Of a stretch of DNA of 64,000 bases, positions 57,794-64,000 are shown piece by piece. This DNA is from Elizabethkingia occulta. Lineage in GTDB: Bacteria; Bacteroidota; Bacteroidia; Flavobacteriales; Weeksellaceae. Under the pieces are notes generated by a model that ran no database searches, was not told the DNA's origin, and was given only the letters and a program-made list of their open reading frames with translations. Made by a program: the position numbers and the translations under genes. The stretch spans positions 124,001-188,000 of the forward strand of contig NZ_MAHX01000020.1 of NCBI RefSeq assembly GCF_002023715.1, written 5' to 3'. The number at the start of each line of letters is the position of its first letter. Position 1 is the first letter of the stretch.

Positions 57794-59188
57794 TTATTTT
57801 TGATGTTTCTGTATCCAGTTTTTCATAATCTCCAAAGCTTTTGGAGAGAAGGTTTCTTCTATTTCTTCATATTCTTTAGGGCTTCCGGTTTTAGCGGTCT
57901 GAAAAAGATGATTGAGTCCGGGGATTTCTAAAACCTCAAAATCTTTATTTCCAGCTTTTGTCAACGCATTTTTTATAGCTTTTAAATTCTCTTCTGGGGT
58001 TATCTGAAGATCCAGACTTCCATTTAGAGCAAGTACAGGAATTTTTACTTGTATAAGGTATTGCTCGGGAGTTGATTTCAGAAATGAAATCATCCATGGA
58101 ACCATAGAATTAATTAGAATTTCAGATAATTGTACTTGAGCTTTCGCCGGGATTTTAGTTGTATTTTGAGCAAAAAACTTTTCTAATTCTTCATGTGCAT
58201 CTTTGGAAAAATTATGGCCTTTATATTCCCTTACAAATTTGAAGAAAAAACTTTTCACCTTAATATCATCTTCTATTTGCTCGGGAGTAGCTCCATATAC
58301 TTCATCGATACGCTTATTTTGTAATGTTAATAATTCATTTCCTGGTAGACCGGGACCCGCAAGAAGTATAATGTTTTTAATGCTTTTACTTTTGGCTGCA
58401 ACCATTGGAGCAATTGCTCCGCCTTCGCTATGACCTATTAAACCAATGTTAGAAAATCCTTTTTGCACAAGAAAATTAACAGCTGCCATAATATCTGTGG
58501 CATAATTTTCTGTTGTATCAGTATTTTTCCCAGAGCTTGATTTTCCTATTCCCCGATCATCCATTCTTAAAGTTGCAATATTGTTATTTCCTAAATAATT
58601 GGCAATGACAGCAAAAGGTTTATGATCGTAAAATTCACTATCCCTGTCCTGTTGTCCAGATCCGGTTATAAGTACATATACCGGAATATTTTTGTTATAG
58701 TTTTGAGGCGTAGTAAGAGTTCCCGTTAAAAGATTCTTATCTATTGGATTTGTAATTGTTACTTCTTCTGTATTGTAACTATACGGAGGTTTTGGTGTTT
58801 GTGGACGTTCAATTTTTGATGGTTCTTCTTTATCTGGCCCTTTAAATATCCCCAGAACTTTATTATTCTTTGAAAAAGGAACTTTGAAATTCACATTCTG
58901 TTTAGAAAATTCGGTATATACTAATATCATTGGAATACCATCTTCTACGGCTTTTTCTGTAGAAATTACTTTTTTGTAATCTCCGAACATACCACTTAGT
59001 TGTCCATTTACCATTTCAAGAACAGCTTCCGTCATTTTGTCTTTTACTTCATCATCTTCAAGTTTTATGCTTTCAGTATATTTTTTAGTAAAAAGGTTAT
59101 TAACAAAGTCGCTTGCCGTTTTTTCTAAATCTTGGGAAAAGACTATTTGGCAAAGCAATAGTAACATAATAGATAATTTGGTTTTCAT
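57794..59188 (-). CDS. Secreted alpha/beta hydrolase with N-terminal DUF3887-like domain
   Basis: 464 residues with a signal peptide (MKTKLSIMLLLLCQIVFSQD). Residues about 20-125 form a DUF3887-like small domain (FVNNLFTKKYTESIKLEDDEV, GQLSGMFGDYKKV). The hydrolase domain has oxyanion VYVLITGSGQQDRDSE, the nucleophile elbow GLIGHSEGGAIAP (Ser), the acid in ALNGSLDLQI and His in PGLNHLFQ. Probably a periplasmic esterase/peptidase of the S9/S33 type. It leads into two membrane-associated genes, or ends their operon (gaps 6 and 3 nt). Confidence 0.88.
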   Translation of the reverse strand: MKTKLSIMLLLLCQIVFSQDLEKTASDFVNNLFTKKYTESIKLEDDEVKDKMTEAVLEMVNGQLSGMFGDYKKVISTEKAVEDGIPMILVYTEFSKQNVNFKVPFSKNNKVLGIFKGPDKEEPSKIERPQTPKPPYSYNTEEVTITNPIDKNLLTGTLTTPQNYNKNIPVYVLITGSGQQDRDSEFYDHKPFAVIANYLGNNNIATLRMDDRGIGKSSSGKNTDTTENYATDIMAAVNFLVQKGFSNIGLIGHSEGGAIAPMVAAKSKSIKNIILLAGPGLPGNELLTLQNKRIDEVYGATPEQIEDDIKVKSFFFKFVREYKGHNFSKDAHEELEKFFAQNTTKIPAKAQVQLSEILINSMVPWMISFLKSTPEQYLIQVKIPVLALNGSLDLQITPEENLKAIKNALTKAGNKDFEVLEIPGLNHLFQTAKTGSPKEYEEIEETFSPKALEIMKNWIQKHQK

Positions 59189-59194
59189 ATTATT

Positions 59195-59773
59195 TTAAAA
59201 TTTGAGTTTTGGTATAAGTATTTGGCAGATCATTAAGGAAACAAAGAAAATAAAGACAAAAAGTACAATCTGCGGCAACTTTTTTATATTGGTTGCTGTT
59301 TTGAAGCCATTGAAAAATAAGACAATAGAATAAATTACCAGAGAAATAACAAAAGCTGTAATTAGAATTATAAATAATAAATTTATGATGTATTGATAGA
59401 AATTCTCATTTATGCCATCAGAAGAAAAAGCTTTATTCACATCGATAAGATGGGTTAGCAGAAGAACAGGAATATTTATGGCATTAGAAACCAAAATCGT
59501 ATTGGTAATATCTAAAAAACGAGATCTTCTGTTGAATACTATTGCAATCAAATAAAGTATTAAAATAATGCTTCCAATACTTACTGAACAATATAAGAAT
59601 GAGCTTTTCAGTGTCAGGACTTCTTCGGGGCTGTCGAAACGCATGAAACTCGTCATTCTATTTTGAGTATAGTAAGAAACAAATGGTGTTAGAATGAAAG
59701 AAAGAATCCCAAATAGTAAAAGTTTATATTCAGAATACTTCTCAAATGGATTAAATAACGTTTTCCAGTTCAT
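59195..59773 (-). CDS. YIP1-like membrane protein
   Basis: 192 residues with about five membrane segments (LLLFGILSFILTPFVSYYTQ, SIILILYLIAIVF, NIPVLLLTHLI, ILITAFVISLVIYSIVLFF, IVLFVFIFFVSLMICQIL). The N-terminus NWKTLFNPFEKYSEYK is typical of bacterial YIP1-domain proteins. 3 nt downstream of the PH-like gene. Role unknown. Confidence 0.7.
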   Translation of the reverse strand: MNWKTLFNPFEKYSEYKLLLFGILSFILTPFVSYYTQNRMTSFMRFDSPEEVLTLKSSFLYCSVSIGSIILILYLIAIVFNRRSRFLDITNTILVSNAINIPVLLLTHLIDVNKAFSSDGINENFYQYIINLLFIILITAFVISLVIYSIVLFFNGFKTATNIKKLPQIVLFVFIFFVSLMICQILIPKLKF

Positions 59774-59776
59774 AGT

Positions 59777-60175
59777 TTAAAAAGTGATATTGGGGTTTAT
59801 TTTTAGTAATTCATTTTTGAACAGATCGAAATCCTTTGGTGAAATAATGATGCTGCCATTTTTATAAATAATTTCGATTCTTCCGAATATTGAAGGCGCA
59901 GGAGAAGAAATAGGATTTTTAGTCTTTTTAATACTTTTAATATCTGAAATTGGTATTCGTGTACTTCCCAAAATGCTATTTCGGATGATAAGTTCGTTTC
60001 CAATAATCCGGTAGCTGATTCCCATAATCAGGATGGATACGAATATTATTGCAGGGATGAGAATTGTAAGCGGGATATAATCTTTATCTGTAAAAACGAA
60101 ATAAAGTGGAAAAAGTAAGGGTACAGCTATAAGTATAATAGTTTCCCAACCAATTTTTACAGGGATATTTTTCAT
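59777..60175 (-). CDS. Membrane protein with bacterial PH-like domain
   Basis: 132 residues: two membrane segments (IILIAVPLLFPLYFVFT and LTILIPAIIFVSILIMGIS) followed by strands GNELIIRNSILGSTRIPISDIKSIKK and IEIIYKNGSIIISPKDFDLF, the bPH/YcxB-like pattern. First gene of the three-gene leftward unit. Function unknown. Confidence 0.7.
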   Translation of the reverse strand: MKNIPVKIGWETIILIAVPLLFPLYFVFTDKDYIPLTILIPAIIFVSILIMGISYRIIGNELIIRNSILGSTRIPISDIKSIKKTKNPISSPAPSIFGRIEIIYKNGSIIISPKDFDLFKNELLKINPNITF

Positions 60176-60251
60176 AATTTAATATTTTGTTTGCTGAGAC
60201 TGTTAGATCTGTCGAGTCGTTGGTGTTTTTGATTTACAGGTTATTACAAAC

Positions 60252-60527
60252 TTAGGGTAGTGCTTTCTTTAGCTTGCTGATCTTCTCAATAAGATCATCC
60301 ATTTTATTTCGCATTGTTGGATAAGAAAGATTAGCCTGCTTGCTCATCTCTTTTATGCTTCCACTGGATAGAAAGAAATCCAGAATAAACTGTTGTTCCT
60401 CACGACCAAGCTGAAGATACAGAGGAAGCTCGTAATTGCCATTTACAGTAGTGTCACAATTTGTACACTTCATTTGACTTACAATCAGAGTCGATTCACA
60501 ACTAGGGCATACAACTGGGAGTTTCAT
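60252..60527 (-). CDS. DUF2089 zinc-ribbon/HTH protein
   Basis: 91 residues. Zinc ribbon with CPSCESTLIV and CTNCDTTVNG, then a helix-turn-helix (SSGSIKEMSKQANLSYPTMRNKMDDLI). DUF2089 proteins are small regulators. It lies 77 nt upstream of the PH/YIP1/hydrolase genes and may control them; its promoter faces agmatinase across a 148-nt gap. Confidence 0.88.
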   Translation of the reverse strand: MKLPVVCPSCESTLIVSQMKCTNCDTTVNGNYELPLYLQLGREEQQFILDFFLSSGSIKEMSKQANLSYPTMRNKMDDLIEKISKLKKALP

Positions 60528-60637
60528 TTTGTCTCTTTTTATTTTAATAAAATTAAAAATATTTTTAACAAAATTAAATATTATTTTAAATTATCAAAAT
60601 GTAATTATCAATTTTTTTTTCCGGCTCTATTTCTAAT

Positions 60638-60645
60638 TATCTTTG
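60638..60645 (+). promoter_or_regulatory. Candidate -7 box of the agmatinase gene
   Basis: TATCTTTG fits TAnnTTTG, 30 nt before the ATG at 60676. A matching TTG is not evident upstream. Confidence 0.45.
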
Positions 60646-60675
60646 CGGAATAATATTTCAATTTTTAATAAAAAT

Positions 60676-61530
60676 ATGAGAACATACGCAGGAATTCCTG
60701 AAGAGAATGCAACACTGGAAAATTCAAAAGTAATGTTGGTAACTGTTCCTTACGATGGAACTTCAACATGGGGGAAAGGAGCTGATAAAGGTCCTGCACT
60801 TTTTCTTGATGCTTCGGAAAATATGGAGCTTTATGATATTGAAACAGGGACTGAGCCTTACCTGAATGGTGTTTACATGGCAGGAGAAGTTTCTGAAAAT
60901 TCGACACCAGAGGCAATGACAGAGGCTGTTTATCAGAAAACCAAAGAATTGTTGGGTAACGAAGATAAATTGTTTACGCTTTTCGGAGGCGAACATTCTG
61001 TATCTATAGGTTCTATCCGTGCAGTAGGAGAGAAGTATGATAACCTTACGGTTCTTCAATTGGATGCTCACACAGATTTAAGACCTGATTTTCATGGATC
61101 CACTTCGAATCACGCTTGTGCAGTTTTCGAAGCGAGTCAAAAACACAATCTGGTACAGGTAGGTATTCGTTCTATGGATGTTGAGGAAATGGAGTATGTA
61201 CCAAAAGGCCAATGTTTCTGGGCTCATGAAATTGCAACAAACCCAAACTGGATAGATGATGTTTTGGCAAAAATATCGGGTAATGTATATATCACAATAG
61301 ATCTGGATGCTTTTGATCCGTCTATTGCACCTTCTACCGGAACACCAGAGCCAGGGGGCTTGGCATGGTATCCTACATTAGAACTATTGAAAAAAGTTTT
61401 CGAGAAGTGCAATGTTGTTGCTTTCGATATTGTAGAGCTTATGGATAGCCCAATGGCAAAACCAACAGCTTTCTTATCTGCAAAATTATATTACAAAATG
61501 TTAGCCTATTACTTTACAGCTAAAAAGTAA
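60676..61530 (+). CDS. speB: Agmatinase
   Basis: 284 residues from the ATG at 60676 (the frame is open to a TTG at 60643 that overlaps the promoter). Splits agmatine to putrescine and urea. Manganese ligands are visible: His in FGGEHSVSIGS, DAHTD in VLQLDAHTDLR, and DLDAFDPS in ITIDLDAFDPSIAPSTGTPE. Works with the arginine decarboxylase at 55615. Confidence 0.93.
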   Translation: MRTYAGIPEENATLENSKVMLVTVPYDGTSTWGKGADKGPALFLDASENMELYDIETGTEPYLNGVYMAGEVSENSTPEAMTEAVYQKTKELLGNEDKLFTLFGGEHSVSIGSIRAVGEKYDNLTVLQLDAHTDLRPDFHGSTSNHACAVFEASQKHNLVQVGIRSMDVEEMEYVPKGQCFWAHEIATNPNWIDDVLAKISGNVYITIDLDAFDPSIAPSTGTPEPGGLAWYPTLELLKKVFEKCNVVAFDIVELMDSPMAKPTAFLSAKLYYKMLAYYFTAKK

Positions 61531-61557
61531 TTTTAATTTTTTTTAACAGAATAAAAT

Positions 61558-61606
61558 CTTGTGAGCATAATTTTATTTAATAAATTTACGTTCACAAGGT
61601 TTTTTA
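61558..61606 (+). terminator. Possible terminator after agmatinase
   Basis: CTTGTGA (61558-61564) pairs with TCACAAG (61592-61598), followed by GTTTTTT; long 27-nt loop, so moderate support. Confidence 0.5.
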
Positions 61607-61633
61607 TTATAAACTATTAAATTAATCCAACAC

Positions 61634-62116
61634 ATGAAAAAAATTTTCACCACCGCTGCATTGGCTATTTTAGTGTCTACTGTAGCAGTATCTTGTAAAA
61701 AGAAAAATAATGATGCTGATTTGCAGACTAAGGCTACAGCTGTAGTTGCAGCAGATCCTCAGGCTAAAGTAGAAGTAAAAGACGGTGTAGCTCACTTATC
61801 CGGAACTTTTAAAGATGCTGCAGCTAAAGATCAGATGATTGCATCTCTTAAAGCTATCGAAGGTATAAAAGATGTAATGGATATGTCTACAGTAGAAGCT
61901 TCTGCACCTGTTGTAGAAACAAAAGTAGCTTCTGCTCCTGAAAATCTTCAGAAAGTAAAAGATGCTTTGAAAGATTTCCCAAAAGTAAAAGCTGAAGTTG
62001 TAAATGGTGAACTTACCGTTAGTGGTGATGTAACCAAAGAAGATGCTAGGAAAATCAAGCAGTCTATCGATGCATTGAAAGTGGGTAAAGTAAACTATAA
62101 CTATATCGTAAAATAA
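61634..62116 (+). CDS. BON-domain lipoprotein
   Basis: 160 residues. Lipoprotein signal peptide (MKKIFTTAALAILVSTVAVSC, lipobox VAVSC, Cys21), then two BON domains (about residues 33-88 and 103-158) with the GxxxLxG-type turn (VKDGVAHLSGTFKD and VVNGELTVSGDVTK). BON domains bind membranes or peptidoglycan-linked partners in the periplasm. 6 nt upstream of the next BON gene. Confidence 0.9.
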   Translation: MKKIFTTAALAILVSTVAVSCKKKNNDADLQTKATAVVAADPQAKVEVKDGVAHLSGTFKDAAAKDQMIASLKAIEGIKDVMDMSTVEASAPVVETKVASAPENLQKVKDALKDFPKVKAEVVNGELTVSGDVTKEDARKIKQSIDALKVGKVNYNYIVK

Positions 62117-62122
62117 CAAAAG

Positions 62123-62542
62123 ATGAGTGAACTACAAGATAAATACGCAAGTGTAATTACAGCTGCACAAGGTGCAGGTATCGGCAATTTACAGGTACAA
62201 GAGCAGGACGGGATTCTTTACGTATCCGGTAGCGCTTCCAATTCTGCAGCTAAAGATGCAGTATGGAATGCTCTGGGTGTAATAGATCCTAACTTTACAG
62301 CTTCAGATATTAATGTAGATGTACAGGTTTCAGGACTTCCTGCAGGTACAAACCTTACGGTAAATACTGAGTCTACTAACCTTAATATCCGTGAGACTCC
62401 AAGTACTGAAGGTAATATCGTTGGTAAGGCAGCTAAAGGAGAATTGGTAACTTTGGTAGAGCAAACTAACGGAGAATGGTGGTTGGTAAGAACTAAGGAT
62501 GGTGAACAAGGTTATGCTTATTCAAGATATTTACAAGCGTAA
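62123..62542 (+). CDS. BON plus SH3b domain protein
   Basis: 139 residues without a signal peptide. A BON domain (residues about 3-70, VQEQDGILYVSGSASNSAAK) is followed by an SH3b domain (LNIRETPSTEGNIVGKAAKGELVTLVEQTNGEWWLVRTK and GYAYSRYL). LysM/BON relatives act at the envelope; here the location is unclear. Probably co-transcribed with the lipoprotein and followed by a terminator. Confidence 0.88.
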   Translation: MSELQDKYASVITAAQGAGIGNLQVQEQDGILYVSGSASNSAAKDAVWNALGVIDPNFTASDINVDVQVSGLPAGTNLTVNTESTNLNIRETPSTEGNIVGKAAKGELVTLVEQTNGEWWLVRTKDGEQGYAYSRYLQA

Positions 62543-62571
62543 ATCACTATAAAAATAGTTAAAAAGTATTA

Positions 62572-62610
62572 AAACTAACTCCCGTGCTTGGGAGTTAGTT
62601 TTTTTTTATT
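62572..62610 (+). terminator. Strong Rho-independent terminator
   Basis: AAACTAACTCCC-gtgctt-GGGAGTTAGTTT, 12-bp perfect stem, followed by TTTTTT. Confidence 0.9.
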
Positions 62611-62645
62611 CTATTTTCGCCTCGCAAACTAATTAACACCTGAAT

Positions 62646-64000
62646 ATGAGAAAATTATTTCTACTTTTTATCCTGCTTATAGGGATTTCACACTACGGAC
62701 AATCACTAAATCTTACAGGTAAAATAGTAGACCAAGGCGGCAAGCCAATCGAAGATGCTACCGTCTATTTACTAAAACAGAAAGATTCATCAATTATTAA
62801 CTATACCAATTCCGGGAAAGAAGGGAACTTCAGTCTGAAGTTTGATAAAATACAGGAACCAGTAGTGTTTAAGATAAATGCCGAACAACAGAAAGAGTAT
62901 AGCAAAATCTACGATAAACTTGAAAGCTCACAAAAACTCGATGTAATAAAATTAATTACAGAGGTTTCCAAAAATATTGCTGGAGTAGAAATTAAAGGTG
63001 CTCCGCCGGTAAAAGTAAAAAAAGATACACTGGAATTTAATGCAGCCTCCTTCAAAGTAAAACCAGACGGAAAGGTTGAGGAGCTGATTAAATCTTTACC
63101 TGGATTCGAAATTAGCAACGATGGTAAAATTACAGCTAATGGTAAAGAAGTAGATCAGATATTGGTAAACGGAAAGCCTTTCTTTGATAAAGATGGTAAA
63201 ATTGCGCTTAAGAATTTGCCTGCAGATTTAATCAAGAAAATTCAGGTAACAACTAGTAAGACTGAAGAAGAAAGAGTAAAAGGAGAGAAAGGGAAGTCTA
63301 ATAATATGAGCGTAAACCTTACGATAGATGAGAAGAAAAATAAAGGTTTTATGGCAAGAGCTTATGCAGGTTATGGATCAGACAAACGATATGAGGGAAG
63401 TGCTATACTCAGCTATTTTAAGAAAAATACAAAAATCAGCCTTTTAGCATCCTCCAATAATATTAATGTTTCCGGTTTTAAAAGTGATGAGGTCTACGAA
63501 AGTATGGGGTATGGAAGAAATGCTAATTTGATTCAAGGAAATTCCTATGTTCAGGAAGGTAACAGAATTATGGTTTCTGCAGGGGACAATGGTGGCGGTA
63601 TTCTACGCTCCACAATGGTTGGAGTTAATTATTCTGATGAATTAGCCAAAGATATAAGTCTTGACGGATTAAGTATGTTGTACTCTAAAAGCGACCGTGA
63701 AACCCGTTCAGTATCGGATAGAACAACCTTATTATCGGATTATGCACTAAGAACTAAATCTCAGAATTCCGGTGAAAATGATAGTAGCCAATATAGTCTG
63801 GAAAATAGTTTCAGAGTAAAACTGGATAAAAATACAAATTTCTATTTATCCAATTCATTCCTTACGAATAACGGAACAAATATTAGTACAGGTGCATCTT
63901 CTACCTTTAGGGACGGTACGTTGTTAAATGAGAATAATTCTTATAATAAAAACGACTCAAGAAATAATTCCGGACAATCCCGGATGTATTTTTCCAGAAA
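62646..64000 (+). CDS. TonB-dependent-receptor-like outer-membrane protein, 5' part
   Basis: Open from the ATG at 62646 to the window end (over 451 codons). Signal peptide MRKLFLLFILLIGISHYGQS, then a carboxypeptidase-regulatory-like beta-sandwich (LTGKIVDQGGKPIEDATVYL), a plug-like segment (VEELIKSLPGFEISNDGKI, DQILVNGKPFFDKDG) and the start of a beta-barrel (KGFMARAYAGYGSDKRYEGS). This matches the flavobacterial outer-membrane beta-barrel/TonB-dependent family related to SusC. Ligand unknown; no SusD partner in view. Confidence 0.88.
   Translation, partial: MRKLFLLFILLIGISHYGQSLNLTGKIVDQGGKPIEDATVYLLKQKDSSIINYTNSGKEGNFSLKFDKIQEPVVFKINAEQQKEYSKIYDKLESSQKLDVIKLITEVSKNIAGVEIKGAPPVKVKKDTLEFNAASFKVKPDGKVEELIKSLPGFEISNDGKITANGKEVDQILVNGKPFFDKDGKIALKNLPADLIKKIQVTTSKTEEERVKGEKGKSNNMSVNLTIDEKKNKGFMARAYAGYGSDKRYEGSAILSYFKKNTKISLLASSNNINVSGFKSDEVYESMGYGRNANLIQGNSYVQEGNRIMVSAGDNGGGILRSTMVGVNYSDELAKDISLDGLSMLYSKSDRETRSVSDRTTLLSDYALRTKSQNSGENDSSQYSLENSFRVKLDKNTNFYLSNSFLTNNGTNISTGASSTFRDGTLLNENNSYNKNDSRNNSGQSRMYFSR

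Noticed and set aside
1-64000. tRNA or rRNA genes
   Set aside because: No cloverleaf with a GTTCGA-type T-arm or rRNA-like conserved stretch was noticed; a tRNA scan would be decisive.

Overview
The window looks like the chromosome of a member of the Bacteroidota, most likely a flavobacterium of the Elizabethkingia/Chryseobacterium type. This rests on low GC, Bacteroidota-type promoters (TTG about 20 nt before TAnnTTTG), almost no Shine-Dalgarno sequences, flavobacterial host genes (463-residue arginine decarboxylase, DUF2089, CarboxypepD_reg/TonB outer-membrane protein) and a capsule locus ending in rmlC-rmlB-rmlA. Species is inferred from gene style only.

Region 1 (1-15.8 kb) is a Wzx/Wzy-type capsule or O-antigen locus. 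It starts inside a Wzc-like tyrosine kinase, followed by a scar in which the 5' part of rmlB is joined to the 3' part of rmlA. Then come manC, wzx, four glycosyltransferases or related proteins, a Wzy-like polymerase, two acetyltransferases, a sugar epimerase, a WecA/MraY-type initiating transferase, a TagD-like cytidylyltransferase and intact rmlC, rmlB and rmlA. No rmlD is visible. Region 2 (15.9-18.9 kb) holds lptB, an ABC exporter and a DUF1493-like gene.

Region 3 (18,940-54,113; 35,174 bp) is a complete-looking Mu-type transposable prophage with a siphovirus-like tail. Its exact ends can be read: a 5-bp duplication (GTATT) flanks it, and joining the two flanks restores the DUF1493-like frame to a 143-codon gene. 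From its right edge in the window it holds an end region with repeated transposase-site-like motifs, an S24 repressor, a leftward early operon (Cro/Ner-like gene, MuA-like transposase, MuB-like ATPase, DUF3164 and others), rightward head genes (terminase, portal, gpF, gpG) and leftward protease, capsid, lysis and tail genes.

The most striking system is a diversity-generating retroelement (DGR) inside the early operon: a DGR-type reverse transcriptase (45,063-46,028), a 77-nt template repeat (46,131-46,207) and two paralogous targets with variable repeats (46,319-46,395 and 46,794-46,870). Over 77 nt the template differs from the two variable repeats at 17 and 15 positions. All 32 differences fall on template adenines (coding sense) and none of the 58 other positions differs. 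The targets are small early-region proteins of unknown role, not tail fibres. A 98-residue protein overlapping the RT gene is a candidate cofactor. Other unusual points are a probable -1 frameshift joining portal and gpF, a nuclease-toxin-like C-terminus on gpF, a -1 frameshift tail chaperone, a repeated operator at the lysis/lysogeny switch, and inserted single genes.

Region 4 (54.2-64 kb) is host core: cobalamin adenosyltransferase, thiamine pyrophosphokinase, arginine decarboxylase, a HAD phosphatase, an alpha/beta hydrolase with two membrane neighbours, DUF2089, agmatinase, two BON-domain proteins and the start of an outer-membrane TonB-type protein.
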